64,000 nucleotides of DNA from Branchiostoma belcheri (lineage: Eukaryota; Chordata; Leptocardii; Amphioxiformes; Branchiostomatidae): positions 1,744,422 to 1,808,421 of the forward strand of contig NW_017804120.1 in the NCBI RefSeq assembly GCF_001625305.1. The letters run 5' to 3'. The position numbers were made by a program, and so were the translations under genes. Positions within the stretch are counted from its first letter, which is position 1; every line of letters starts with the position of its first letter. Positions 11,101-21,800 of this stretch are shown here, piece after piece. The notes beneath the pieces were generated by a model. The model was not told where the DNA came from. It saw nothing but the letters and a program-made list of their open reading frames with translations, and did not search any database.

Positions 11101-14100
11101 GGCCATGTTGATTTGATTATATGGCATATGGATGACATCCGCGCTCGCATGAATTTTCGACCGTTAAAAAGAAAAGGTTTTCAACCATACTGTAAATCGT
11201 ACAAAACAGTTGCAAAAAGAGCAAATATATACCGTAAGTTGCCAAAAAAATATTCAAAAAACGATACAAATGTCGTAGAATGCCTAAATCAAACAAAAAA
11301 GGCAAAAATGAATTTTTGCCAAACTTTTTTTTATTCGCACGCTCGCATCAGTTTTGGGGTTCTCAGAGGATGTCATCCATACAATCAAATCAACATGGCC
11401 TAAGCTACAAGGGAGAGCTAAGTGTTCGAAGAAAGACGAACCTCCCCAGTCGACCATGGCTTGTACAGACGTGTTCATCAGGGTGATATAGTTGCTGAAG
11501 GTTGCGATAAACACGGCCAGGAAGAACAGTGACGCCATCACTCGGCCCCCGGCCATGGTGGAGAACAGGATGGGCAGCCTGGGAACGAGAATGATAGATT
11601 TGCACTCACGTGACTATGACGTAGGTGTTGTCCGCCATATTGGATGCTTAAACTAAACCTGGTTCTTGCCAGGTAGATTATTGCACCTTATTATCTTTCC
11701 AAACACACATTTCTAATCAAAATAAAACATAACAAAAATTTGTTGCAACTTTGATAGATTTGCACTCACGTGACTATGACGTAAGTGCCCGCCATGTTGG
11801 ATGCTTAAACTAAACCTTAGTTGCCAGGTAGATTACTGCACCTTATTATGTTTTCAAACACAATTTTCTAATCAGAACCAAACAAAAAGTAAAAATTCAT
11901 TGTTGCAACTGAAATATAATTTATATTTCTTACAGTTAATTCGAGATCTAGAAGAAAGAAAGAAATCACAGACCAGATAAAAGTAAGTCCAGTATTGGCA
12001 GGTCCGTTGGTCCTCAGCAGTTCGACAATATCTGCCTTGGTACCACCCGGGTTGACTTCTGTGAAGGTTGAGAAGACTGTACAGAACACCGTGATGCCAA
12101 CTGTCAGACTTGGAAAAGAAAAGTTAAATTAAATTTAGTGAGGATTTAGAAGACTATCCCTTTACATGCGCATAGGGTAACTAAAAATATGTATGAAATA
12201 ATGTTAAAAGTAAACTTGTGCGCACAGGCTATATATATATAGGTCTCTGTAAGTACCACAAATAATGTTTAAATTGTATATCGGGAAGATGTACATGTAG
12301 TATTTTGCATCCAGTTCTCATCAATACACCGTTAACATACCTGTCTCCAAGTCATTTTACAACAACAGCTTCTTTCCCCGGACTGCAAAATTATGGAACT
12401 CTCTTCCAAACAGCTGCTTTCCGTCCGATTACAATCCACAAAGCTTCAAAACAAAGGTCCACCGCCATCTCCTGACATAACTACATTATACTCACTTAAG
12501 TACCTCTAGCTCTATGCCTAGAAGTGGCCAAATATAATTGGCCTTGCATTGAGCGATACCGTTAAAAAAATGCAAAAGCATATGGATTTAGGCTAATATG
12601 ATGGTAAAGGGTAAAGGGTAAAGATATTCATTTATGATGATGATAATCCTTTATTGTACATTTATTCTCTTACAAGATAAGTATCGGACATGTATAAAGC
12701 ACTATACAACTACCTACCTACTACACACTACTACCTACTGGTTGTTGTATATACATACCTAATACCACCGTTGGTAGCTGTTGTCCATATCACGTTTTTT
12801 ACAGGTCCCATCTGACGGGACATGCTAGTTCCTAGGACCAGGAAAATGCCGAAAGCTGCTCCTGTGTCCCAAGCAACCTGTGACAAGGCTTCAATCCAGA
12901 GCGTAGGGCTCCCTAACAAGCCTGCAAAAAAGGTTATGCTACAGGTATTTCATACACGCGTCGTTAAAATGTGAGCATCTTTGTCCAAACTCTACCCTTA
13001 CTCTCAACCTTGTATATTCATTCACCAGTTTCCCATCCCCAGAATGCAATGCGAAAATAGGGTGGTAAACCTCATTTGCATAGGACATGAAGGCATCGGA
13101 ATGATCCTGTCGATGTTAAACAGCTTGCTTTTCACTGTGTTTTGAGGTGTTGGGGCATTTTATGCTCAACATTAACTAAATTACTATGGGTTGAATCTGA
13201 AAACAGAGAATTTTTTTGGAATATGTGGTTTGTAACATTATAGTGGTAACGCTATACTGATGCTGTAGCGTTACAAACCACATGTTCCATGTTGAAAAGA
13301 ACACTAAAACTTCATTCTCTATTTGTCGTCAGATTCGGCCCATAGTAATTTAATTAATGTTGAGCATAAAATGCCCCAACACCTCAAAACAGTGAAAAAC
13401 AAGCTGTTTAACGTCAACAGGATTATTATGATGCCTTCCAGTCCTATGTAAATGAGGGTTACCACCCTATTTTCGCATTGCATTCTGGGGATGGGAAACT
13501 GGTGACTTGAAGATTGACCCTTGCTCACTTGAGGTGTTGGTCGTTTTGAGTTTTTAGGACACCTAGATTTTACGTAGCAGTACTAAACTTTGCCTTTAGC
13601 AGCCCACTGGTTTGGCCCCTAGAAGCTTGATGGCCAACATCATAGTATTCTATCTTCTGGTGATGAAGTCATTCAACCGTCACGAAGCCAGCCTCTGCTG
13701 ATTGGATGACCCGATACTGCCGTGGGCCAATCACACCCAAGGCACTCAGATTTGGCCAATCAGCGCACATGTTCAAGTTATGAACAGATATTCAAAGGAC
13801 AGACTACCCTGGATGCCAAAACTAGTACCGGCCGTTAGCCGTTTCCCTTCGGCAGCCAAGAACCCTTCGCCCGCCTATCTAAATTACCGCTACGGGGGAG
13901 TTGAGCCCGAGGGGTTTGTCCGGCCCTATTACTTATCGTTTGCAGGGCCAGCCATCTCCCCCCGGGTTAGACTCTCCCGTAGCGGTAATTTACACCAGCG
14001 GGCGAAGGGCTTTTGCGGCCCGGAAAACGAGTTCTGGCTCCAGGGTAGCACTTACCCCAGTCTGGAGTACAGAAGAAGCCGAGCCCGACCTCGGCGTTGT

Positions 14101-17100
14101 TGAGCGTCAGAGCCCAGATCAGGGCCGTGAGCAGCAGGACGAGCAGCAGCGGTGTCATGGCGGTCATGGCCCGCTCGATACTCCCCACTCCCCGCCAGTT
14201 GGCAGCAGCACAGGCCACGGTGATGGTAAAATGGAGAAGAACAGGCCAGTGGCTCTCCTAATATGTAAAAAAAATTACGGCTCTCGGTGGCAAATGTGCA
14301 GATGTTGGCACATTGGCGCACCAAATCTGTAGTGTGTTTTTGGCACACAGTTAGACAGATTAACCTAAAAGGCTCGGTGGGCGTGCGTCACTCATACAGG
14401 AAGGGAAGTCATGTTAAGTGCCTTTCCCAAGGGCACAACGTCGGACCACAGTGAAAATTTGTTCCGAGGCCAATAATTGCTGTACAGAATGACTGATATT
14501 GTAAATACCAATTTCCTAACATGTTAGAATGAATAATATAAAGAACAATTATAGTAGTTACCTCTTCAAACTGTTGCCATGCCATGATACTCTCATCGTA
14601 AGTTGTAGGTAGTGGGTAGAAGACACAGGCAATGGTGTAAAACACTGACCATCCGACAATAACACCGAAGTAACAGCTGTCAAGAATGAAAAAAATAAAG
14701 AAACTAAACTAGAAAGGTAACATTTGCAAGCAAATGCACAATGTTTACCTTAAGTCGCATATGGTCTGCTCTGTTAATTCTTACTCAAACACATTCATAT
14801 ATATGGTGACAGGAGTGTAAATCCCTCCTGCTATAAAATTGCAACATAATGTAAACCAACACCAGTTACCATGGTGACAGACGTCTGGTCACTGACCTTA
14901 TTTGTTTGAAGAAACAAAGCAAAGGTAAACATATAAAAGCGGCCACGAATTTTACACTGGTCAATCAGACTAACTAGAGTCATAAATAAGGCACCAGTTC
15001 AACGTTAGATATTATATAATTCCAAATTACTTAGTATTCTGACTGGTGATAGTGCGTTGCTAAACTTTATTCCAACGCAGAGCTACACAGAGATCAAATT
15101 TTCAACGACCACTGTCGCCTTCGTCAGGGTAAGTACACCAATCACTTCCGAACGTGAATCTGCGAGAGTTACGGACACGTGACCTTATTCACGCGAGACT
15201 TTACGGATACGTGACGTCAGCAATTGGTCGAACATACCAGGCAAGTTATATCATCCACTGTCTCTGTTTAGTGATGGCTGGAGTGCCCTTTATACCTCTC
15301 AAGAAACTTCCACGATATTCTGATTGGTGCTTTGGCTTCGGGGTGTTTTTGTAGGCCACACCAATATAATTTGTTGCTTCTCGGATCGCCCTGTCCATTT
15401 TTTTTTTATTTGCAAGAAAAAAAAAATTGGTTCTAAACTAACTGCAAAATGCTGACTGAAAGACATTTTGGCCGCAATGGTTGAAGTCCTTTTCTTCCTA
15501 GTTCTTAATTTTTTTAATGTAACAATGCAATTTTGTTTCATTTAAAGTTAAAAATCTATTGTTTTAATCATAAACCAGCCTGGTATGTTCACTTCATGGC
15601 TCATATTGTAACATTTCCGGCTATCATGGGGTGCCTTGGCCTGTTTTCTCCTGTCGCTCCTATTTTTTTCTAAAAAAAATCCGAGAAACAACAAATTAGA
15701 TTGGTGTCGCCTTATCGGGAGAGAGAAATAGTTAACTCACGTAATGAGAAAGTTAAGACTCGCCATCCAGCCTCCAAGCCATGTCGATTTCACTCCCAGA
15801 AGATCGTGGAACGCCATTGGTGGAGCCCTCCTGGTGAACCGACCAATGGCGACCTCCACGATGATAAGTGGGATGGACCATAGGAAGAGGAACACCAGCC
15901 AGACCAGGAGGAACTGCAGACATCCTGAGAAAGGGGAGTACTTTATTTTCAAAATCATCTTTTGATAACCAACGACATGTGTTTTAACCAAAAATGCAAC
16001 ATTACGTTTTTATCTTCGTTGGTTTCAAGCATTGTTTGAAGCTGGTGAGGATGCCCCTACGTATACGAATGGCAGTGAGTTCCACTCTACAATAGTTCTA
16101 GAAAAAGAAATTAGTTTTTGAAGTTCATCTCAAATGTCGTTGAAAGACCAAAATTGATGAAAAGTTTATTGCAAATTCGTGCCCGGAGGCTAATTGCAGA
16201 TTACAAAACATAAAAGAACAATGAAACAGAGTATAAAATAACTAAAGTCTACATGATAAAGGTAGCTGTCTATGTCTAAAACTATGTCTGAAGGGTTTGA
16301 CTTCTCTTCTGTAAACCATGGAAGACATAATGTTCCACCTTTTCCAAAATTTGTGGGTTTTGGGAAGTTAAAAGAAGAATAGTTTTTTCTTGGTCTGTAA
16401 GTTTAGAGATGACCATGGTACCTTCCTCCCCGCAGTTGTTGGCCAGTATGCGGGGAAAGCGCCACAGACTCCCGCCGCCCACAGCGCTGATGAACGTCAG
16501 GAGAAGCCCCGCCTTGGACGAGAACATGGTGGCGTCTCCTGGTGCCTGTCCAGGTGACGTATCATCGTCAGCATCCGACCCTGAACCGTCAATGTCCTGG
16601 AGTGTAATAAATAGTAGTTAACATATACTGTAATTCACTTTATGTTCACGGTAGCAAAAGTTCACGGTCTGAGAAAAATGGACATGTTCACGGAACTATA
16701 TATGTTCACGGTGGCGACAGGTACAGAAAAAGAAAGTCTAGGAATTATTTGTTAACAGTACAGAAGTGACAGTGAAATGAGAACAGTGTCAGTGAACATA
16801 AAAGTACAGTGAAAAAATCAGGAATTACAGTAGCCAGAAGACGTTGACCAATCAGAAGGCTCCATTCCCATTGGTTATGAGGCCTTAACCTCAAAAGTGG
16901 TCCGTTATTAGAATAACCGACCACTTTTGGGAGTACCATTTTACAGGGCACAGCACACTAACAGTAGTATTGTAGTTTATTTTCAACAATTATTTGAAAA
17001 TCAATAAAATAATGAAATTTATGAAAGAATGAAATTTTAACAGAAAAAAAAACATAACCATATACAATGTATCTAATACACATCGGGGCAGGGCATTAAC

Positions 17101-18067
17101 CATTTATTAGCAACCAGGCATGCAGCGCTCTTTCATTTATTTGTTGCCATGGTAAAAACTGGTCTGGCAGGTTTTGGGCACAGTCTATACATAATAGCAG
17201 TCTTTTAAGCCGAGCGTTTCCGCCATTTGAAATGTCATCGGTGGTATGATTCAACGTTATCATAGTATAATGTTGTTTGTTGAAGTTAAAGGCCTAATTT
17301 TGTTTACCAAATCGATAATTTAGGCAAAAATCTACAGAAATTAAAGCTTCAGTCAGTTTATACACCTTACCGTATACGTAGCTGTTTTTAAATCTTAAAG
17401 TTGAAGCACCTGAACTATTACAACATATAGGGGCATTTCAGCAAGACTAAGACACAACCGAGCGTTCAAGGATCTACGACAAAGTTTTCCGACACAAGAT
17501 CGTTTGCCAGTTTTGTACGAGACATGTACGATTGTCCCAAGATTGTTGTACGACAAATATGGCAGATGTAGGTCATAAGACTGATAGCCTTGTATCCAGT
17601 CTGATCGTTATTGGGGGTATTGGGGTGTTCAGGCAGGTTGTGTCTTCGGGGGCTCTAATAGCTTCCCTCGCCCAGTGCAACAGACCGTCCCGGTAGGAGT
17701 GTTACGCTAATCAGAGACTGCTTGGGGATTTGGTTTCCCCCAACACGATGTTCGTGGAGGGCTAATCAATCTCTCGTGAAATACACACAGGGAAACCTAT
17801 GTGAGGCGGGCGGGACAGAGCTCTTTCGGCCTCGACCACGATCAGACTGGATACCAGGCTATCAGAATGACTGCATTGGCTCGAACTGTATTAGCAAACA
17901 GAGCGAGTAAAATCCAAGTCACTCGTCGTTACTTGTGCCATGTCGATAAACATAATCGTTTACCCTCATACGTAAAGATATGCTAGACTTTGAGGTGATC
18001 AACAATGAACTATACATACATTTTCAGTCAGCTGTGTTCTCTCTTCAGATTCTGCGTCGTCCGCCAT
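8112..18067 (-). CDS. SLC6-type sodium symporter, copy A (complete, 579 aa)
   Basis: Complete 12-TM carrier of the SLC6/NSS family, expected at the plasma membrane and driven by sodium. Exons: 18067-18020, 16596-16422, 15924-15741, 14676-14562, 14257-14056, 12921-12759, 12108-11974, 11578-11442, 10488-10397, 10036-9935, 9376-9324, 8919-8799, 8324-8112 (stop). The total is 1740 nt with all phases consistent. It begins MADDAESEERTQLTEN. TM1 is AVGGGSLWRFPRILANN, TM5 region GVGSIERAMTAMTPLLL, TM6 SQVAWDTGAAFGIFL, TM7 ATNGGISLTVGITVF, TM8 AGGRVMASLFFLAVF. The short TM3-TM4 loop and the GxxxIERA signature resemble prokaryotic NSS proteins more than classical neurotransmitter carriers. Two usually conserved positions differ: Ser replaces the TM1 sodium-site Asn, and Asp replaces the TM6 chloride-site Ser. 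Substrate not predictable. Confidence 0.92.
8462..8675 (+). repeat. Dispersed ~270-bp repeat (TTTACC family)
   Basis: Starts TGTTTACCAAAGGAAAACAT and ends TTTGCAAATGTTACCTTTCT; matches the copies at 25.5, 28.8 and 29.3 kb. In the last intron of SLC6 copy A. Confidence 0.65.
9597..9790 (+). repeat. Dispersed ~190-bp repeat with hammerhead-like motif
   Basis: Long match to 39612-39795 (AACCGCGACGGGGG..., TTGACCCAGTGTTGACGTC, CTGGGTCAGTCTACTGAGGA). Positions 9709-9737 read CTGAGGA, A, a 5-bp stem, then GAAA. Confidence 0.65.
10577..10822 (-). repeat. tRNA-derived SINE
   Basis: Minus-strand copy: box-B region with TCGAACCCGGGACCTC and tRNA-like head at 10822, tail near 10577. Close match to 33946-34190. 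Confidence 0.7.
11098..11402. mobile_element. TIR element, GGCCATGTTGATTTG family
   Basis: Ends AAGGCCATGTTGATTTGATT and AATCAAATCAACATGGCCTA are inverted repeats followed by matching subterminal GATGACATCC / GGATGTCATC. ~305 bp, no coding frame. Confidence 0.8.
11588..11912. repeat. Two direct copies of a ~161-bp sequence
   Basis: GATAGATTTGCACTCACGTG begins both copies (about 11592 and 11753), each with GCCATNTTGGATGCTTAAAC. Lies beside the exon 8 acceptor of SLC6 copy A. Confidence 0.7.
12355..12480 (+). pseudogene. LINE ORF2 C-terminal fragment
   Basis: A short frame encodes SFFPRTAKLWNSLPNSCFPS and ends at TAA 12478-12480. The (P)RT..WNSLP block is typical of the last 60 residues of LINE ORF2 proteins. 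Located in an SLC6 copy A intron, opposite strand. Confidence 0.6.
13022..13508. mobile_element. Long foldback palindrome (~485 bp)
   Basis: Left arm starts TTCACCAGTTTCCCATCCCC and the right arm ends with its complement. The arms are about 235 bp each and stay alignable through CATTTTATGCTCAACATTAA to a centre near 13260. Sits in an SLC6 copy A intron. Confidence 0.8.
14710..14935 (-). repeat. Dispersed ~270-bp repeat (TTTACC family)
   Basis: Reverse copy: CTAGAAAGGTAACATTTGCA at left, AGCAAAGGTAAACATA at right. Immediately beside the exon 4 acceptor of SLC6 copy A. Confidence 0.65.
15060..15130 (-). repeat. Hammerhead-like motif in SLC6 copy A intron
   Basis: Minus strand from 15127: CTGACGA, A, a GCGAC/GTCGT stem with AGTG loop, then GAAA at 15103-15100. 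Confidence 0.45.
15352..15714. mobile_element. TIR element, GGCCACACCAATTTAATTT family
   Basis: TAGGCCACACCAATATAATT and AGATTGGTGTCGCCTTA are inverted ends. T-rich interior, no ORF. Right end is 27 bases from the exon 3 donor of SLC6 copy A. Confidence 0.7.
16020..16135 (-). pseudogene. LINE ORF2 C-terminal fragment
   Basis: Minus-strand frame reads FSRTIVEWNSLPFVYVGASS and ends with TGA. It is related to the fragments at 52215-52380 and at the right end of the window. Confidence 0.55.
16625..16836. repeat. TIR-like repeat, TACTGTAATTC family
   Basis: Ends TACTGTAATTC and GGAATTACAGTA. Internal TTCACGG words recur in an inverted copy at 31440-31670. Confidence 0.55.
16890..17115. repeat. 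Dispersed repeat shared with 2600-2919
   Basis: Hairpin near 16897-16925 (GGTCGGTTATTCTAATAACG on the minus strand), CACTAACAGTAGTA, and end GGGGCAGGGCATTAACC. Lacks the middle block of the 2.6 kb copy. Confidence 0.45.
17110..17215. repeat. ~105-bp repeat shared with 19655-19765
   Basis: AGCAACCAGGCATGCAGCGC through TATAATAGCAGTCTTTTA is nearly identical in both places. Confidence 0.6.
17590..17800. repeat. Dispersed repeat shared with 33510-33722
   Basis: Shares GTCTTCGGGG(G)CTCT, CAACAGACCG and GTAAGAGTGTTACGC-like words. The 33.6 kb copy adds a palindrome around CCACCGATCGTGGTGGG. Confidence 0.5.
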
Positions 18068-18800
18068 CTTAATTGAAAAATTGCCTAGTTAAAAAGTGGT
18101 TGTTCAACTCTTTGGAATCTAACTTAGATGCGCGTAAAATTTGATGGAAGATTATGAAATATTCTTAAATAAACGACTTTTGATAAAAGGGTTGTGTTTT
18201 TTTATGAAAAGGTGATTTTGGTGTTTAATATGTAATTACGAATGCTTTAGCGTCCTTTTCAGGTGAGAAAGCTGCAGTTCCTTTGAAAGCCGCATGTCGT
18301 CCTGTCTTTTTGACAACTCTGACAACAGAGGTGCGTGACTAGCATGAGTTTTGGACGATTGGTGATTAACTCGATCTACAACATTAAAAGTACTCAGCCA
18401 AAAATAAAAGTAAATGTACATTGAATTTTTTTGAAGTTCGGATTTATACTCAATGATTGCTATATATAAAGCCTTAAAGGAGCAAAAAAAAGTTCATTCC
18501 TTTTCTAATATTCCATGTCCACTTTTTTCTGTCGTCTGTATAATTAGAAGAACATTGTTCGAAATGTGAATTGATGAATGAATCGTTATTCAAAATTTTA
18601 CTCATTTCTGAAGGCATATTTTTGTGCGACAATTTGACGGTTTGCGGCAATAACATGTCATGCCCGCATGACCAACAAGAGGTCAAATAAGGTCAACGTC
18701 CGTAGGGGCATTGGGACAAAGACCAAAACATGTGTACCCACACGGTCCATTGCAGAGAAAACAATGACTAGAAGGTACAATATTGTTGTCCTTTAAGATC
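18068..18800. promoter_or_regulatory. Divergent intergenic region between SLC6 copy A and SLC22A18
   Basis: 733 bases separate two ATG codons pointing away from each other, so promoters for both genes should lie here. No TATA box, clear repeat or further exon was seen in it. Confidence 0.5.
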
Positions 18801-21800
18801 ATGTCAGCCTCGGAAGACGAAGACATGGCACCCAAGACGAAAAGTTCGGAAGAAACCCGGAAGGTGTTAGTGTCTCTTCACGTGAATGTGGCCCTGCACA
18901 GTGCATGTGTTTTTATGCAGGGAATCGCCTTTACTGTGAGTATTCGTAATGTTACCGGTTTTATGTGAACTTCATTGACACAACAAAGGTACAGCGACTT
19001 TCGTCAGGTCTTAAACTACATGTAGACATACAGACGGATACGTGGGTGCAAAAATTGACCTACAAAATTTATCATGACAAATTTAGATCATCAATCAACT
19101 AGTAACTTATACCAAAACATTCTAATCAAACTAGGTACAAAATTATTGTACCTTTAAGCAACGCTAGTGCAGTCTCTATAACTTAAGTGCAGTCTCAATT
19201 GGTCAAAATTTTGGCTGTGTGCTAATTTATTGATAAGTTTATTTGGGTATCTGTCTTCTTTAGCCCCCCTCCCCACCTGTAAATATAGTATAACTTATAA
19301 GCTAGTTCACAGTTTAAAGTTCGCACGTGCTGTGTGATGCAATGTACGATAAAATGTAGCTACAGCTGTCTACTTGAGTTGCAGATCTATGGCCTTGTTC
19401 ATATGAAACCACCCGAACCACGATTCGGGTAACTCGCATTCCTCACATCTGGTCCACGTGCCATACATTCCTTTCAAACCGTGTCCGATCACGATTCTCT
19501 GAAACTGCATTCATTGTTGTTTGATGAAAACATGCAAGGTGAAATAAAAACAACTTTTTTTTTTTGCAAAACTGTTTTTTTATTCGCACGCGCGCATCAA
19601 TTTTGGGGCTCCCGGAGGATGTCATCCATATAATCAAATCAACATGGCCTTAGCAACCAGGCATGCAGCGCTCTTTCATTTATTTGTTGCCACGTCAAAA
19701 ACTGGTCAGGCAGGTTTTGGGCACAGTCCACACATGTATAATAGCAGTCTTTTATATGAGCGTTTCAAGGTAGTGTGTTATTAATGTCAGAGGTCAACGA
19801 CCTGCTTGCTGATGCCCCCCCTCCCAGCGTATCTCGGCCGAATGCCGACGTGGTCCCTCCAGAGGCGGTGAAGCTCGTCCTGGAACGGACACATTACTAG
19901 TATTTGACCATTACTACTCTTTAAGTTGCTGCCACGTAAAAGTTGGTATTGCATATAAATAAAGAAATATCACCCCGTAATCCATGACCAGGCAAAGTCA
20001 CATTGAAATCACGTTGCGTTCAGACCATGGAGGTAGTTCCTTTTTTCTACCTCCATGTTCAGACGCAAATCGCGATGCGGAAAAACCGATTCGAAACCAC
20101 CTCTAGAAGTGGTTTGGGATCGAGGCGCTCTCAATGTAATTTGGAGCATTCAGATGGAGCCACTTGAATCCGGCTTCGGGGGAAACCACATGTAAAGCGC
20201 CTTCACTGACTTCATATGATCAGGGCCTACACTACAAGTGTACAAAGGTCTCCCTAACAGTACCACTATTGACAGAGTTAGTAACAGCTTGAAACTCTGC
20301 CAATACTTTTGGGGACAGATCATTTATAGAGAATTATGGATGGTAAAAAGGTACATTTTTACATTGTTGCACAGAAAAAAAAACTACAGAATTTTCTATC
20401 ATTGTATGCCAAGTAACATATATTTTAGGAAAAAGACTGGTTAGTACTATAGACTTTCAGTACTGAATAAAACCCCATGCAATTATTAGTGGATCATCCC
20501 ACGTGTACATACATTATAAGGTTTGAACTGTTATAATGTATATCTATTGCTTCATGTTCCAGTAAATTTATGGTCGGATAAATTAAATGTACTACTAGTA
20601 TTACTGTAATGAAAAGAAAGCAAAGGAATACTTTGCTGTATCTGAAGATAATAATAGCTGTGTATAGTATATGCAAGACATCGCAGACTTTGACCATCAT
20701 GGTATGTACATTGGACTTTATACATAAATGCACCTGCAGCTTAGATATGTCTCAAAATATCTTTGAAGAGGGTTTAAAATGCTTTTTTTCTGTAAAGGTT
20801 TAAAATGGAATTTTTTGTATATGTTCTGAATATAATGCAGAAATGATATGAAAATTAATTCAGTATGAATTCCAGTTCTGTAGTTGTAATTTACATGTAT
20901 CTTCCACCATAATATTATATGTTATGTGCCCCCCCCCTCCCAATGTCCAACATGTTATCTTAGACATAATATAAGATAGTTCACGTATGGAGAAATTCTT
21001 TATACTCAGCATCTACTGGTCCTAAACTCACAGGACAAATTTAGTGCAGAATGTAAAGTTAATTTACCAGTCAACTAGTTCACTGAAATGCAACAGAAAA
21101 GTACTAATATTAACAACAAAAAATCCAACATAATTCTCAATTTCACACCTTTTCAATGTATAAGTAATAATATTACATACATAAAAGTATTATATAATAT
21201 ACCCCAGTAGTACATAGATATACGGAATATTTTCTCATTCCCTGATTTTTGTTGTTGTTGTTGCAGTACCTGTCCAAGAAGCTAGGTGTCTCCCCAACTG
21301 TATGGGGCTACCTGAACACCTGCACTGCCCTGTGTCACCTGGTTGGAAGTCCCATCTATGGCAGGTTTGGGGATCTGTATGGGGGCAGGAAGGCTCTGGC
21401 TCTGTCCTTTCTCTCCATGTGTGCCACGTGTGTCCTCCTGGCTGTGGCAGACAGTGTGCCCAAACTGTTTATTTCTAGACTTCCAATGGTCTTCATGCAG
21501 GTTATGCCAGGTAAGTATGTGTGTGAGAACATAGGGGCATGAGAACATAGGGGTGTGAGAATATAGGGGTGTGAGAACATTAGGAGTGTGAGAACATAGG
21601 GGTGTTGGAAAATAGGGATGTTGTAACCTAGGGGTGTTGTAACATAGGGGTGTTGTAATATAGGGGTGTTGTAATATAGGGGTGTTGTAATATAGGGGTG
21701 TTGTAATATAGGGGTGTTGTAATATAGGGGTGTGAGAACATAGAGGTGTTGTAACATAGGGGTGTTGTAACAGAGGTGTTGTAACATAGGGGTGTTGTAA

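Noticed and set aside
13702-14348. Plus-strand frames of 133-143 codons
   Set aside because: They lie antisense to SLC6 copy A exon 5 and its GC-rich flank; the minus-strand exon explains the open reading.
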